Origin: Streptomyces sp. SLBN-118 | Lineage (GTDB): Bacteria > Actinomycetota > Actinomycetes > Streptomycetales > Streptomycetaceae | Direction of reading: 5' to 3' | DNA: 64,000 nucleotides | NCBI RefSeq assembly: GCF_006715635.1 | Contig: NZ_VFNP01000002.1 | Span: 2,976,001-3,040,000, forward strand | Notes under the pieces: model-generated | What the model saw: the letters and a program-made list of their open reading frames with translations, nothing else | Told to the model about the DNA's origin: nothing | The model's database searches: none | Program-made: the position numbers and the translations under genes | In this document: in pieces, positions 17,801 to 28,500 of the stretch | Numbering within the stretch: position 1 is the stretch's first letter | Layout of the letters: every line of letters begins with the position of its first letter

Positions 17801-18718
17801 TCACACCTTGAGATACTTGCGCAATGCGATGAAAGCCGCCATGGCGGGCATCAGCAGCCCAATCGCGATCACCAGTGGCAACTTGGTGACCACGGCGTCC
17901 CAGCCGATGAAGTTGACCAACTGCATCTTCTCGGAGAGCGCCAGACCGTGGTCGATCAGGAAATACCTGCCGACCAGCAGCATCGCGGAGGCGACAACGC
18001 CGCCCAGCAGACCGGCGAATGCGGCTTCCATGATGAACGGCATCTGGATGTAGAAGCTGGATGCGCCCACCAGCCGCATGATGCCGGTTTCACGCCTGCG
18101 GCTGAACGCCGAAACGCGCACGGTGTTGACGATCAGCATCAGCGCAATGACCAGCATCAGCGCCATCACGAAGAGCGCGGCGATGTTCATGCCGTTCATC
18201 AGGGAGAAGAGGTTCTCCAGGATGTTGCGCTGGTCCTGGACGGACTGCACGCCGTCCCGGCCCGCGAAGGCGGTTGCCACGACCTTGTACTTCTCGGGGT
18301 CGTCCAGCTTGACCCGGAACGACTCCTGCATCTGGTCCGGCGTGATGGTGGACGCGATGGGGGTGTCCCCGTACTGGTCCCGGTAGTGCTTGTACGCCTC
18401 TTCGGCCGTTTCGTGGTGGACGACATCAACCACGTCCATCTTCTTCAGATCGGCCTCGATCTGCTGCTTCTGCTGACCGGTTACGGCTCCCTTGGCGCAC
18501 TTGGGAGAGGTCGCCGCGTCGTTCTTGTTGCAGAGGAAGATCGAGACGTTGACCTTGTCGTACCAGAAGTCCTTCATCGTGCTGACCTGCTCACGCATGA
18601 GCAGCGCACCACCGAACAGGGCGAGTGAAAGGGCTACGGAGACGATGACGGCGAAGGTCATCGTGAGATTACGGCGGAGACCGACGCCGATCTCCGACAG
18701 GACGAACTGGGCGCGCAT
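17801..18718 (-). CDS. ftsX: cell-division protein FtsX
   Basis: 305 residues. The short cytoplasmic N-terminus is followed by a first span (about 22-45, TMTFAVIVSVALSLALFGGALL), a large extracytoplasmic domain (about 45-175, including the Cys pair CNKNDAATSPKC), and three further spans after ~residue 180. FtsX with FtsE transmits cytoplasmic ATP hydrolysis to peptidoglycan hydrolases at the septum; in actinobacteria the external loop contacts NlpC/P60 enzymes such as RipC. It starts nine bases after ftsE. Confidence 0.96.
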   Translation of the reverse strand: MRAQFVLSEIGVGLRRNLTMTFAVIVSVALSLALFGGALLMREQVSTMKDFWYDKVNVSIFLCNKNDAATSPKCAKGAVTGQQKQQIEADLKKMDVVDVVHHETAEEAYKHYRDQYGDTPIASTITPDQMQESFRVKLDDPEKYKVVATAFAGRDGVQSVQDQRNILENLFSLMNGMNIAALFVMALMLVIALMLIVNTVRVSAFSRRRETGIMRLVGASSFYIQMPFIMEAAFAGLLGGVVASAMLLVGRYFLIDHGLALSEKMQLVNFIGWDAVVTKLPLVIAIGLLMPAMAAFIALRKYLKV

Positions 18719-18727
18719 GGCGTCCTT

Positions 18728-19417
18728 TCAGTGCTGGTAGCCGTAGACGCCGCGTGCCTGGTCGCGAACGAGACGGCCCTGTTCGAGCTCGATGACGCGC
18801 TTGCGCATCTGGTCGACGATGTTCTGGTCGTGGGTCGCCATGATCACCGTCGTACCGGTCCTGTTGATCCGGTCCAGCAGCTTCATGATGCCCACCGAGG
18901 TCTGCGGGTCGAGGTTGCCGGTCGGCTCGTCCGCGATCAGCAGCATGGGGCGGTTGACGAAGGCCCGCGCGATCGCGACGCGCTGCTGCTCACCACCGGA
19001 GAGCTCACCGGGCATCCGGTCCTCCTTGCCGCCGAGGCCGACAAGGTCGAGAACCTGGGGCACGGCCTTGCGGATCTCGCCGCGCGGCTTGCCGATGACC
19101 TCCTGGGCGAAGGCCACGTTCTCGGCGACAGTCTTGTTGGGCAGGAGGCGGAAGTCCTGGAAGACCGTGCCGAGCTGGCGGCGCATGTGCGGCACTTTCC
19201 AGTTGGACAGTCTGGCGAGGTCCTTGCCGAGGACGTGGACCAGGCCCTGACTGGCGCGCTCCTCGCGCAGGACGAGCCGCAGGAAGGTCGACTTGCCGGA
19301 ACCGGACGAGCCGACGAGGAAGACGAACTCCCCCTTGGCGATATCGAGGGAGACGTCCCGCAGGGCGGGGCGGCTCTGCTTGGGGTAGGTCTTGGAGACG
19401 TTGTCGAATCGGATCAC
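18728..19417 (-). CDS. ftsE: cell-division ATP-binding protein FtsE
   Basis: 229 residues, a compact ABC ATPase. Walker A is [10 protein letters not shown] (about 36-45), the signature is [15 protein letters not shown], and Walker B is [12 protein letters not shown]. The opening [12 protein letters not shown] is typical of FtsE. It drives FtsX and is the first gene of the ftsEX pair. The ~245 bp between it and the divergent small membrane protein gene should hold the promoters. Confidence 0.97.
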   Translation of the reverse strand: MIRFDNVSKTYPKQSRPALRDVSLDIAKGEFVFLVGSSGSGKSTFLRLVLREERASQGLVHVLGKDLARLSNWKVPHMRRQLGTVFQDFRLLPNKTVAENVAFAQEVIGKPRGEIRKAVPQVLDLVGLGGKEDRMPGELSGGEQQRVAIARAFVNRPMLLIADEPTGNLDPQTSVGIMKLLDRINRTGTTVIMATHDQNIVDQMRKRVIELEQGRLVRDQARGVYGYQH

Positions 19418-19665
19418 GGGTGCACCACGGTCAGCCGGGGGTAGGTGAGCGTGACACTACGCGACGCGGGCTCCGACTCGCAGTCGGCGTCACGGGTTGT
19501 GCGGTTTGTCCCGTCACGGAACGGGTGTAATCCGGCGGGCCGCGCCGAAAAGCGCCCGAGCTGGCACAGTGGTAGGGGAACATTTGCGTTTCCCTGAGCG
19601 TTGTCGATAGAGAAGTGTGCTTACGGTCCGCGCCTGCGGCTCCGGCGCGCGGGAGAGGAGAGCGC

Positions 19666-19869
19666 ATGACCTACGACCGATTGGTGTGCGCCAACTGCGC
19701 GGCCCCGGTCACAGAGGGTCGCTGCCCGGTCTGCCGGGCGAACCGCGAGCGGCTGCAGCAGGAGGGCCCCTTCGGCGGCCTGAGCCCGGTGGCGCTGGTG
19801 ACGCTTCTGGTGCTGCTGGTGGCGGCTGTGGTGCTGCTGGCCACGAACCAGAGCGCGTGGGCGGTCTAG
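19666..19869 (+). CDS. small zinc-ribbon, single-span membrane protein
   Basis: 67 residues from ATG 19666, with GAGAGGAG five bases upstream. Residues 8-24 hold two CxxC pairs (CANC and CPVC), a small zinc ribbon. Residues ~40-60 form one membrane span (VALVTLLVLLVAAVVLLA). The function is unknown. It is divergent from ftsE and followed by a very strong terminator, so it is a stand-alone unit. A DnaJ-like or metal-sensing anchor is possible but unsupported. Confidence 0.75.
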   Translation: MTYDRLVCANCAAPVTEGRCPVCRANRERLQQEGPFGGLSPVALVTLLVLLVAAVVLLATNQSAWAV

Positions 19870-19892
19870 GACGTACAGGACGTACCGCATAC

Positions 19893-19938
19893 GCAAAGGA
19901 GGGCCCGGGGCGCTGAGCGCACCCCGGGCCCTCCTTGC
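19893..19938. terminator. strong bidirectional terminator
   Basis: GGAGGGCCCGGGG (19898-19910) pairs perfectly with CCCCGGGCCCTCC (19922-19934), with further GCAA/TTGC pairing outside. It lies between the plus-strand zinc-ribbon gene and the minus-strand LAETG gene. Confidence 0.85.
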
Positions 19939-20003
19939 GTGTGCTGGTTAGTCGCTTACAGACGGTTACGGCTCAAGGTCCGCTCACGCCCGCGCACGCC
20001 CGC

Positions 20004-20648
20004 TCAGACGGCGGTGCGGCCACCACCGACGAGGCGCGGCAGCATACGGAAGCCGATGCCACCGGCGATCATCGTCGCGGCACCGATGAGCAGGAAGGTG
20101 GTCTCGGCGGCACCGGTCTCCGCCAGCTCCTCCTTGGCCTTGCCCTGCTCGACCGGCTGGGAGCCGGCACTGTCGGTGTCGGTGTTGTCCGAGCCACCGT
20201 TGGGGTTGTTGTCGTTACCGGAGCCACCGTTGCCCGGGTCCTCGGAGGGGTCCTCGGACGGGTCACTGGTCGGCTTGCCGGGCTTGTCGGGCTTGCCAGG
20301 CTTGTCGGGCTTTCCAGTGGGCTTGTCGGTGGGCTTGCCCGTCGGGCCCGGGTCGGTCGGCTCCGTGGGAATCGGGTCGGTGGGGACCGGGTCAGTGGGG
20401 ACGGGGTCCGTCGGGCCCGGGTCGTTCGGCTCCGTCGGAACCGGGTCGGTCGGGGTCGGGTCCAGGTCGTCCACACCGATACCGGCGTCAACGCCGTTGG
20501 CGTTGCCGTTGGCCCGCACCTCGAGAGGACCCACGTTGATGTCGACACCGACGGCTGAGGCGGCGCCCGCGGCGGTCAGCGACGCACCGGCGGCGATCAC
20601 CGCGCCGGCCGCTATACGCGCTACACGGATCCGCGTCTTCTTCGTCAT
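20004..20648 (-). CDS. sortase-anchored cell-wall protein with Pro/Thr/Asp-rich stalk
   Basis: 214 residues. A signal peptide (RIAAGAVIAAGASLTAAGAASA) is followed by a short domain VGVDINVGPLEVRANGNANGVDAGIGV. A long repetitive stalk comes next, first of PTDPVPTDP/TEPTDPGPT type, then KPGKPDKPGKP and SEDPSEDPG. The C-terminus is a sortase signal: LAETG (about residue 176), a hydrophobic span (TFLLIGAATMIAGGIGF) and a basic tail. LAxTG is recognised by class E sortases in Streptomyces, as for long chaplins. No sortase gene is in the window. The role is unknown; a wall-surface spacer or adhesin is plausible. Confidence 0.88.
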   Translation of the reverse strand: MTKKTRIRVARIAAGAVIAAGASLTAAGAASAVGVDINVGPLEVRANGNANGVDAGIGVDDLDPTPTDPVPTEPNDPGPTDPVPTDPVPTDPIPTEPTDPGPTGKPTDKPTGKPDKPGKPDKPGKPTSDPSEDPSEDPGNGGSGNDNNPNGGSDNTDTDSAGSQPVEQGKAKEELAETGAAETTFLLIGAATMIAGGIGFRMLPRLVGGGRTAV

Positions 20649-20865
20649 CTGGCTGCTACCCCCAGTAGCTAATTGTCAATGGAGCAGCGTCGGGGCAACT
20701 GCCGCTGGGGGCGCTTTAGTTCGGCCCCAGTTCACACGCGCCCCAGTAGATACGCATGCCACGCGCCAGCTTTCCGAGTTTCCGCGGACGCGTCAAGCTC
20801 GTTGCGCGTGCGATGTCCGGAATAGGGGTGGTTGCCTGACCTGCGGGGATGCAACTGTGACACAG

Positions 20866-20900
20866 AAGGGAACTGCCGCCCCGGGGGCGGCAGTTCCCTT
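20866..20900. terminator. terminator after prfB
   Basis: AAGGGAACTGCCGCC (20866-20880) pairs perfectly with GGCGGCAGTTCCCTT (20886-20900) around five bases. It begins 17 bp past the prfB stop. Confidence 0.9.
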
Positions 20901-20917
20901 GTCGACAAAGCGTCGTG

Positions 20918-22024
20918 TTACTTCTCCTGCTGCTTGCGCCAGCGAATTCCGGCTTCGAGGAAGCCGTCGATCTCGCCGTCAAGTACCGCCTGCGGGTTGC
21001 CCACTTCGAACTCCGTACGCAGGTCCTTGACCATCTGGTACGGGTGCAGGACGTACGAACGCATCTGGTTTCCCCAGGAGTTGCCGCCATCGCCCTTGAG
21101 GGAGTCCATCAGCGCCTGCTCCTCCTGGCGGCGGCGCTCCAGCAGCTTCGCCTGAAGGACGTTCATGGCGCTCGCCTTGTTCTGGATCTGGGAGCGCTCG
21201 TTCTGGCAGGAGACGACGATGCCCGTCGGGATGTGCGTGATCCGGACAGCGGAGTCGGTCGTGTTGACGCCCTGTCCGCCGGGGCCGGACGCGCGGTAGA
21301 CGTCGACGCGCAGTTCGGACTCGTCGATCTCGACATGGTCGCTCTGCTCGACCACGGGCAGCACCTCGACGCCCGCGAAGGACGTCTGGCGGCGGCCCTG
21401 GTTGTCGAACGGCGAGATACGCACCAGGCGGTGGGTGCCCTGCTCGACGGAGAGCGTGCCGTAGGCGTACGGGGCCTTGACCACGAAGGTGGTCGACTTG
21501 ATGCCGGCCTCTTCCGCGTACGACGTCTCGTAGACCTCGGTGGAGTAGCCGTGCCGCTCGGCCCAGCGCAGATACATGCGCTGCAGACGCTCGGCGAAGT
21601 CGGAGGCGTCGACGCCACCGGCCTCGGCGCGGATGTTGACCAGCGCCTCCCGTTCGTCGTACTCACCGGACAGCAGCGTGCGGACTTCCATTTCGTCCAG
21701 CGCCTTGCGGACGTCCAGCAGCTCGGACTCCGCCTCGGCAAGGGTGTCCGCGTCGTCCTCGGCCTCGGCGAGCTCGAAGAGCACGCTCAGGTCGTCTATG
21801 CGGCTGCGGAGCGCCTCGGTCTTGCGGAGCTCGGCCTGGAGGTGCGAGAGCTTGCTGGTGATCTTCTGCGCCGCCTCCGGGTCGTCCCAGAGGGAGGGGG
21901 CCGCGGCCTGCTCCTCGAGCACGGCAATGTCTGCCCTCATCTTCTCGAGGTCCAGGACGGCCTCGATCGACCCCATGGTCGAGGAGAGGGACTTCAGCTC
22001 TTCGGATACATCGACGACTGCCAC
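20918..22024 (-). CDS. prfB: peptide chain release factor 2
   Basis: 368 residues from GTG 22024 ([10 protein letters not shown]). It has the stop-codon-recognition SPF tripeptide in [11 protein letters not shown] and the peptidyl-tRNA hydrolysis motif GGQ in [12 protein letters not shown]2 releases peptides at UGA and UAA, and UGA is the dominant stop in this genome. The reading frame is continuous; there is no internal programmed frameshift as in E. coli prfB. The longer open frame upstream is only antisense-free GC-rich sequence and overlaps pkaB. Confidence 0.97.
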   Translation of the reverse strand: MAVVDVSEELKSLSSTMGSIEAVLDLEKMRADIAVLEEQAAAPSLWDDPEAAQKITSKLSHLQAELRKTEALRSRIDDLSVLFELAEAEDDADTLAEAESELLDVRKALDEMEVRTLLSGEYDEREALVNIRAEAGGVDASDFAERLQRMYLRWAERHGYSTEVYETSYAEEAGIKSTTFVVKAPYAYGTLSVEQGTHRLVRISPFDNQGRRQTSFAGVEVLPVVEQSDHVEIDESELRVDVYRASGPGGQGVNTTDSAVRITHIPTGIVVSCQNERSQIQNKASAMNVLQAKLLERRRQEEQALMDSLKGDGGNSWGNQMRSYVLHPYQMVKDLRTEFEVGNPQAVLDGEIDGFLEAGIRWRKQQEK

Positions 22025-22073
22025 GGGTCCAGCGTAACGGCTGGCCGCGGGAGCCAGACCCCTCAGGCCCGAC

Positions 22074-23312
22074 CTAGGGTTCCGCCGGGCTCGACTGCTT
22101 CGAGTCCTGTGGGGGCGCCTCCCCGCCGTCGTCGCTCGTGGCCAGCCAGCCGCCGACGCCCACAGCGGCCGCCACGGCGAGTGCCGCGACGCCCAGGGTG
22201 ATACGGCGCTTACGGACCGCGTCGGACTTGTGGCGGGCCGAGCCGGGGCGGCGCTGGCCCGGGGTACGAGGTGCGCGGGCCGTGCCGCGGGCGCCGCCCG
22301 CGAGTTCGTCCGGGGCCGGGACGCGCATCGAGGTGTGGGTGTCGCGGTTGGAGTCCGCGGGGGCCGCGCCCGGGACGAGGGGGACGGCGCCGCGGCGGCG
22401 GGGTTCGCCTGAGGTGGCGGGGGCCAGGTCCTCGTACGACTCCGGCGTGGGCTCGGCGTCCGGCTCGTCGACGTCCAGTGGGGGCATCCCCGCCAGAAGC
22501 GGGAGCAGCTCGTGCAGACGGCCGGCCAGCTCGGATGCGCGCAGCCGGGAGGCGGGGGCCTTGGCCAGGCACTGGACGACAAGCTGCCACAGCTCGTCGG
22601 GGACGCCGGGCAGGGGGACCACGGTCTCGGTGACATGGCGGCGCAGCACCGCGCCCGGGTGGCCGCCGCCGAAGGGTGTGAAGCCCGCGAGAAGCTCGTA
22701 AAGGACGGTCGCCAGGGCGTAGATGTCGACCGCGGCCCGGGGCGGCAGGCCCTCGACGAGCTCGGGGGCGAGATAGTCCGGGGTTCCGATGATCCGGGTC
22801 GCCTTTGTGCGGCGCGGTGTGTCGATCAGCTTCGCGACGCCGAAGTCGGTGAGCAGCGCGGGGTGGGCTCCGGCCGGGCCGAGGGGGCCCTCCATGTCCA
22901 GGAGGATGTTCTCCGGCTTGACGTCGCGGTGGACGATTCCGGCGGCATGGGCCGCGGCGAGGCCCTCGGCGACGTCCGCGATGATCGCCACGGCCGCTTC
23001 GGGGGCGAGGCGGCGCTCGCGGTCGAGGCGGGTGCGCAGATCCGTGCCGCGTACGAGGTCCATGACGAGGGCGAGGTCGTTGCCGTCGACGACCAGGTCG
23101 CGGACTCCGACGACCTTGGGGTGGTCGAGTGCGAGCAGGGCGGTGCGTTCCTGTACGAAGCGTCCGACCAGCTCCTGGTCGGACGCCAGGTCCTCGCGCA
23201 ACAGCTTGATGGCGACGGGCCCTTCGGGGCCCTCGCCGAGCCACACCGTGCCGGCGCTGCCCCGCCCCAGGATCTGGTGGGCCGCGTAGCGGCTGCCGAT
23301 ATTCCGTGCCAA
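22074..23312 (-). CDS. pkaB: membrane Ser/Thr protein kinase PkaB
   Basis: About 412 residues from TTG 23312, which has GAGGGAG five bases upstream. The Hanks-type kinase domain (about 5-265) has glycine loop [10 protein letters not shown], catalytic Lys in [17 protein letters not shown] catalytic loop, and DFG in [10 protein letters not shown] Pro/Arg-rich juxtamembrane region leads to one span ([21 protein letters not shown]) and a short acidic external tail. Position between prfB and pkaA matches S. coelicolor pkaB (SCO2973). It has no PASTA domains, so its external ligand-sensing ability is doubtful. Confidence 0.9.
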   Translation of the reverse strand: MARNIGSRYAAHQILGRGSAGTVWLGEGPEGPVAIKLLREDLASDQELVGRFVQERTALLALDHPKVVGVRDLVVDGNDLALVMDLVRGTDLRTRLDRERRLAPEAAVAIIADVAEGLAAAHAAGIVHRDVKPENILLDMEGPLGPAGAHPALLTDFGVAKLIDTPRRTKATRIIGTPDYLAPELVEGLPPRAAVDIYALATVLYELLAGFTPFGGGHPGAVLRRHVTETVVPLPGVPDELWQLVVQCLAKAPASRLRASELAGRLHELLPLLAGMPPLDVDEPDAEPTPESYEDLAPATSGEPRRRGAVPLVPGAAPADSNRDTHTSMRVPAPDELAGGARGTARAPRTPGQRRPGSARHKSDAVRKRRITLGVAALAVAAAVGVGGWLATSDDGGEAPPQDSKQSSPAEP

Positions 23313-23446
23313 GACTGCTCCCTCAGCGGCTGGCGTTGCCCACAAGGTACGCGGGCATCCGGGGGCTGTGTGCCCCGGATGGCGTCAACCGTCACTTCTG
23401 CGGGGGAAATCACCCCGCAGAAGTCGACAAATCTGCAGAGTCGCTA

Positions 23447-25090
23447 CTACTGCCCCGTAGTGGGGGTCTGCGGAGTGTCCGGAGCGCCGCCGAGTTCAGA
23501 GATCCAGTCCGACACCTTCGTGACGGCGTCGCCGATCGCCTCCCAGTAGCTCTTGCCCTGGGCGACCCAGCCCTGGAGCGGTGTCAGCTCCCAGATCAGC
23601 CAGCCCGCAACAAAGAGCAGGACCAGCGTGAACAGGCAGCCCTTGAGGCATCCGAGGCCGGGGATCCGCATCGGGTTGGAGCTGCGCTGGCGCGGCGGCC
23701 CCGGCTGACGCGGTGCGGGCTGCTGGGGCGGCGGCTGCGGAGGCGCGTACTGCTGTTGCTGCGGCGGCGGGGCGTACTGCTGCCGCTGCGGCCGGCGGCG
23801 CTGGGGCTGGGGCTGGGGCGCGTACTGCTGCTGCGGGTGCATCGGCGGCTGCTGGGGCCGCTGCTGCTGGCGCTGCGGGCGGCGGCGCAGCGGGTCCTGG
23901 CTCGGGTCGAGGTACTGGACCTGCGTCTGTTCGTTGCGGTCGCGGGCCGCCTGCAGCTGGGACTGCCAGGGGTGCGGGTCCTCCGGGCCCGGCCGACCGG
24001 GCGGGAGGGGCGGCATGACCGCGGTCGGGTCGGCGCCCTGCTGCTGGTTGCCGGACTGCGGATTACCGGTCTGCTGCATGACGCTGGTCGCCGCGTTGGG
24101 GTCGTACGAACCGGCATTGCCCGGCAGGACCTGCGTAGCGTCGGAGGCCCCGGGAACCTGCGGGACCTGGGCGGGCGCGGGGTCGGGGGCGAGCAGCACG
24201 GCAACGCCGAGCGCGGCCTCGACCTGCGCGGCGGACGAGTGCACCCCGATACCCGCCGAGACCGTGCGCAGCCCGCGGGCCAGGTTCTCGGCGCTGGGCC
24301 GCTCGGCGGGCTCCTTGCGCAGACAGCGCTCTATGACCGTCCACAGCGGCTCGGGGACGGTGGTGGGGCGGCGGGGCTCCTCGCTCAGGTGTCGCTGGAG
24401 CACTTCGAGCGCGGTGCCGCCCGCGAACGGGGGCCTGCCGGTGACCAGTTCGTACAGCAGAATGCCCGCGCCGTAGATGTCGACGGCGGACGTCTGCGGG
24501 CGGCCCTCGGCCGACTCCGGCGCGACATACGCGGGCGTGCCGACGAATTCGTGCGTACGGGTCAGGCCCGGGGAGTCCGCGAGGCGCGCGATGCCGAAGT
24601 CGGTCAGCATCGGGTGCATCTGGCCGTCGGCGTCGGTCTTGAGCAGGACGTTCGCGGGCTTGAGGTCGCGGTGGACGACGCCGTCGGCATGGCTGGCGGC
24701 GAGCGCGTCGGCGATCTGGGCGGTCAGCAGGGAGGCGGCGACCGGGGTGAGAGGGCCGTTCTCGCGGATGTAACGGTGCAGGTCGGGGCCGTCGACGAGG
24801 TCCATGACCAGCGCGAGGAGATCGCCCTCGACGACCAGGTCGCGGGTGCGCACGATGTTCGGGTGGGTCAGGCGGAGCAGGACGGAGCGCTCGCGCAGGA
24901 AGCGCATCACCACGTCCGCGTCGTTCGCCAGTTCCTCCTTGAGGACCTTGATCGCGACGGTCTCGCCGGGCTGGCCGGCCACGGCCGCCTCGGCGCCCGC
25001 GGTCTCGCGCTGGCTCGCTCGCCAGACGGTGCCCGTGGCGCCGCGCCCGAGGGGCTCCTCGAGCAGGTACTTGCTGCCTACCGGCCGCAC
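23447..25090 (-). CDS. pkaA: membrane Ser/Thr protein kinase PkaA
   Basis: About 547 residues from GTG 25090, with GGGAG eight bases upstream. The kinase domain (about 6-270) has LGRGATGTVW, VAIKVLKEE, HRDLKPAN and LTDFGIARL. A long Gln/Pro-rich linker (about 390-495, many QQ and PQ runs) precedes a membrane span (GCLFTLVLLFVAGWLIWEL) and a short external tail. Matches S. coelicolor pkaA (SCO2974) in order and length. The 134 bp to pkaB and shared direction suggest a common unit. It faces a divergent FHA-domain gene, a likely phosphoprotein partner. Confidence 0.9.
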   Translation of the reverse strand: MRPVGSKYLLEEPLGRGATGTVWRASQRETAGAEAAVAGQPGETVAIKVLKEELANDADVVMRFLRERSVLLRLTHPNIVRTRDLVVEGDLLALVMDLVDGPDLHRYIRENGPLTPVAASLLTAQIADALAASHADGVVHRDLKPANVLLKTDADGQMHPMLTDFGIARLADSPGLTRTHEFVGTPAYVAPESAEGRPQTSAVDIYGAGILLYELVTGRPPFAGGTALEVLQRHLSEEPRRPTTVPEPLWTVIERCLRKEPAERPSAENLARGLRTVSAGIGVHSSAAQVEAALGVAVLLAPDPAPAQVPQVPGASDATQVLPGNAGSYDPNAATSVMQQTGNPQSGNQQQGADPTAVMPPLPPGRPGPEDPHPWQSQLQAARDRNEQTQVQYLDPSQDPLRRRPQRQQQRPQQPPMHPQQQYAPQPQPQRRRPQRQQYAPPPQQQQYAPPQPPPQQPAPRQPGPPRQRSSNPMRIPGLGCLKGCLFTLVLLFVAGWLIWELTPLQGWVAQGKSYWEAIGDAVTKVSDWISELGGAPDTPQTPTTGQ

Positions 25091-25546
25091 GTCATGTGCT
25101 CCCTGCTGATCGTGGTCCTTGCGTGGTCCCGTGGCACTGTGCCCGGCCATGGGTGTCCGACCCACTTTAGTGCCGCCGCAGGGGCACCGGCCGGTCGTCG
25201 CCATCTCCCTCGTGCGGTTCCTGTTCCAGTGCCTCTTACGGTTCCGCTTCCGGTCCTGTTCGAAAGGAAGACGTCGGCATCGTACGGATGGTTGCCGAAC
25301 GTCTGTGCCGTAGACATCACTGTGGTTCCGGAGCAGGCCCCAACCAGGCATTTTTGCGGCCAGAGCCGAACATTCAAGATCACTTACAGGCGACCCCCGG
25401 GCGTGTTGTCAGTGGCAGGTGCGAGGATGCCCTCAGCACGGAGTCGTGAGGGAGGGAGCCTCTCGGCGCGTGCCGACCTGCCGGGTGGGGGATCACAGGG
25501 CGGCTCCCCTGCCGGGCACCCCGCGCAGAAGGGATTGCTGACGGCG
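25091..25546. other. divergent intergenic region with imperfect hexamer repeats
   Basis: 456 bp between pkaA (minus) and the FHA-FtsK gene (plus). It contains six imperfect hexamers at 25217-25252, reading GTTCCT, GTTCCA, GTGCCT, CTTACG, GTTCCG, CTTCCG; on the minus strand these give several GGAAC cores. Promoters for both genes must lie here, but I cannot place a convincing -10/-35 pair. Confidence 0.45.
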
Positions 25547-28500
25547 ATGCAGATCCGGCTGACTGTCCTCGCGCCGCGCTGCGGGCAATCCGCGGCCGCG
25601 GGACCCTCCCCTGCGGACCAGTCCTCGGCTGGACGCTCCTGCGACGTGCTGGTCACCGCGCCCACCGGGACGGCGCTGGCCGCCGTCGCCTCCGGTCTGG
25701 CCGCGGCCGTCTCGGGCCCCGACGCCTCGGGCTCCGTCGTGCTGTACGCGGGGCAGGAAAGGCTCGACGCGCAGCGCCGCACGCTGGGCGAGCCACCGCT
25801 GGTGGACGGGGCGGTGCTCTCCCTCCAGGTCCCCGGCGAGGACGACGTGCCCGGTACGGACGCCTCGGCACAGCTCCATGTGGTCGCGGGCCCCGACGCG
25901 GGCGGCGTTCATCTGCTGCACGGCGGCCAGATCAGGGTCGGCCGCTCCGTCGACGCGGACGTGCCGCTGGACGACCCGGACGTCTCGCGCCTGCACTGCG
26001 CGGTCACGGTAGCCGAGGACGGCCGCGTCACGGTCGCGGACCTCGGCTCGACGAACGGCACGACGCTGGACGGCACCGCCGTGGGATCGCACCCGGTGCG
26101 GCTGCCGGCGGGGGCGCTGCTGCGCCTGGGCGAGTCCACGCTCCGGGTCACCCAGGGCACCCGCGCGCAGTCACTCGCGACGGCGCCGGACGGCGAGGGC
26201 CACTTGCGGGTGACGCGGCCGGATGGGGCGGATCCGGGGCCGGGCGGCGCCGGTGGCGGCGGTCCCGCGGGGGCGGGCGGCGCGGCCTTGGGCGGCGGGT
26301 TCGCTCCCGGTGACCGCGGATCCGGCGGTACGGCTCCGGGTGAGTCCGGCTCTCGCGGATCTTCCGGCCGGTCCGGTTACGGCAGCTCCGCTTCGGATGG
26401 CTCCGGGTCACTCTGGTCCGACGGCTCGCCCTCCAACTGGTCCAATGCCGCGGCATCCGGCGGGTCCGGTCCAGGACCGTCCGGACCCGGCGGGTCCGTA
26501 TCGGGCCGGCCGGCCCCCCGCTGGGCACGCCAGGACGACACCCGCGGCAGCAGCGGCACCGGCACCGGCACGAACGCCGGTCCCGCCGGCCACCCCGACC
26601 CGCACCGCGTGCCCCCGCAGTACGACCCCGCCCCACCGGTCGCGCCGACCGGCGCAGCCCGCGGCGACGCCGGGACGCTCTATACGTACAGCCCTGAGAA
26701 CATGCACTCCAGGGCGGCCGATGCCCCGGACGAGGCTCCCTCGGCCCACAGCCGTACCACCGGAACGACGCCTCCGCGCGGCACGCGGCTGCCCGACAGC
26801 ACTCCCCGTAAGCGCGGCATAGGCGCCTGGGCGCGGCGACTCGCCGGAGGGCGGGAGGAGCCGGTCTCCGAGCTGCCCGTTCAGCCCGGTCCCTCCGTCG
26901 CCGCCGCGCCCCTCGTCGAGAGCTGGCCGGACCCCGCCGCGGTTCTGCTCACCGCGCTCGGCCCCGGCCCCCGTCTCTGGGAGCGCGGACCCGCGCATCC
27001 CGAGTCGCTCGTGCTGCGGCTCGGCACCGCCGACCGGGCCGAGCTGCCCTCGGTGCCGGTGACCGTCGGTCTGCGCGAGGCAGGTTCGCTCGGGCTCGCC
27101 GGGCCCCGGGCGCGGCTGGCCGGACTGGCCCGGTCCGCCGTGGCCCAGCTCGCCGCGCTGCACTCGCCCGAGGACCTGGAGATAGTCCTCATCAGTACGG
27201 ACCGGGCCCGCAGCCTGGAGGAGCGCAGGGCGGAGTGGGCGTGGCTCGGCTGGCTGCCGCATTTGCGCCCCGCGCACGGCCAGGACTGCCGTCTGCTGCT
27301 CGCTTACGACCGGGACCAGGCCACCGCCCGTACCGCCGAGCTCACCCGCAGGCTCGACGACGGCCCGCTGGGCCCCGGCTGGCCGAGCGCGGATCACCGG
27401 TCGCTCGCAGATGCCGCCGAGCGGTACGACGGCGCCCGTACGGTCGTCATAGTCGACGGCGACCCGGGCTCTGCGGTGCTCCGCGAGACGACGGCCCGGC
27501 TGGCTGGGGCGGGCTGGGCCGCGGGGGTCCATCTGATCTGTCTGGCCGAGACCCCGGCCGCCTCGCCCCTCTCCCCGGTCGCAGCGACGTACGAGTCGGC
27601 GTGTGCGGCCTCGCTCGCGTTCCGCGAGTGCGGGGCGGTCGCCCTGCTCAGCGGCGATGTGGCGACCGCGCTGCGGCTGATGCGTACGGCCGGGGGCCGG
27701 CCCGTGGGCCATGGCACGGTCGGCGCGGTGGACGCGGTGTCGGCGGCCTGGGCGGAGCGTTTCGGCCGTGCGCTCGCGCCGCTGCGCGCCGAGGGCGGGG
27801 GCGCACACGCGGGCAGGGCCACGGCGCTGCCCCGTTCCTCGCGGCTGCTCGACGAGCTGGAGCTGGCCCGTGCCACCCCGGCCTCGCTGATGGCGCGCTG
27901 GGCCTCGGCGGGCGACGGCACCGTGGTGCTCGGCACCGGCCCGCGCGGCCCACTCGCCGTCGATCTGACCGACGAGGGCCCGCATCTGCTGATAGAAGGC
28001 CCTGCGGGCAGCGGTCGTACGGAACTGCTGCGCTCCGTCGCGGCCTCGCTCGCCGCCGCCGGCCGCCCCGACCGGCTCGGCCTGCTGCTTGTCGACGGAG
28101 CGGGCGGCGAGCGCGGCGAAGGACTCGCGGCCTGTACGGAACTGCCGCATGTCACCGAGCACTTGGTGGCCTCGGACCCTGTCCGTATGCGGGCCTTCGC
28201 CCAGGCCCTGGGCGCCGAGCTGAAGCGCCGCTCCGAGGTGCTGGGCAGCGGGGGCTTCGCCGAGTGGCACACCCGGCGCGAGGTCGCCGACCGCATGGTG
28301 GGCCAGCGCCCGCCGAGCGCCGCCGAGCAGCGCGGTGACGTGGACTCCCCGTTGGGGGTCCCCCCAGCGGAGCGAGGGGGAAGGACGCTGCGCCTGCGCC
28401 CCGGTGCTCGTACAAATCCGCAAGGCCCTGCCCCGCTGCCGCGGCTCGTGGTCCTGGTGGACGACTTCGACGCACTGGTCGCTCCGGCGCTCGGCAGTAC

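Noticed and set aside
20918..22024. Programmed frameshift in prfB
   Set aside because: The frame is continuous from GTG 22024 with no early in-frame stop.
23306..25546. Upstream extension of the FHA-FtsK reading frame
   Set aside because: It runs antisense through pkaA and lacks a start signal; the conserved beginning MQIRLTVL is at 25547.
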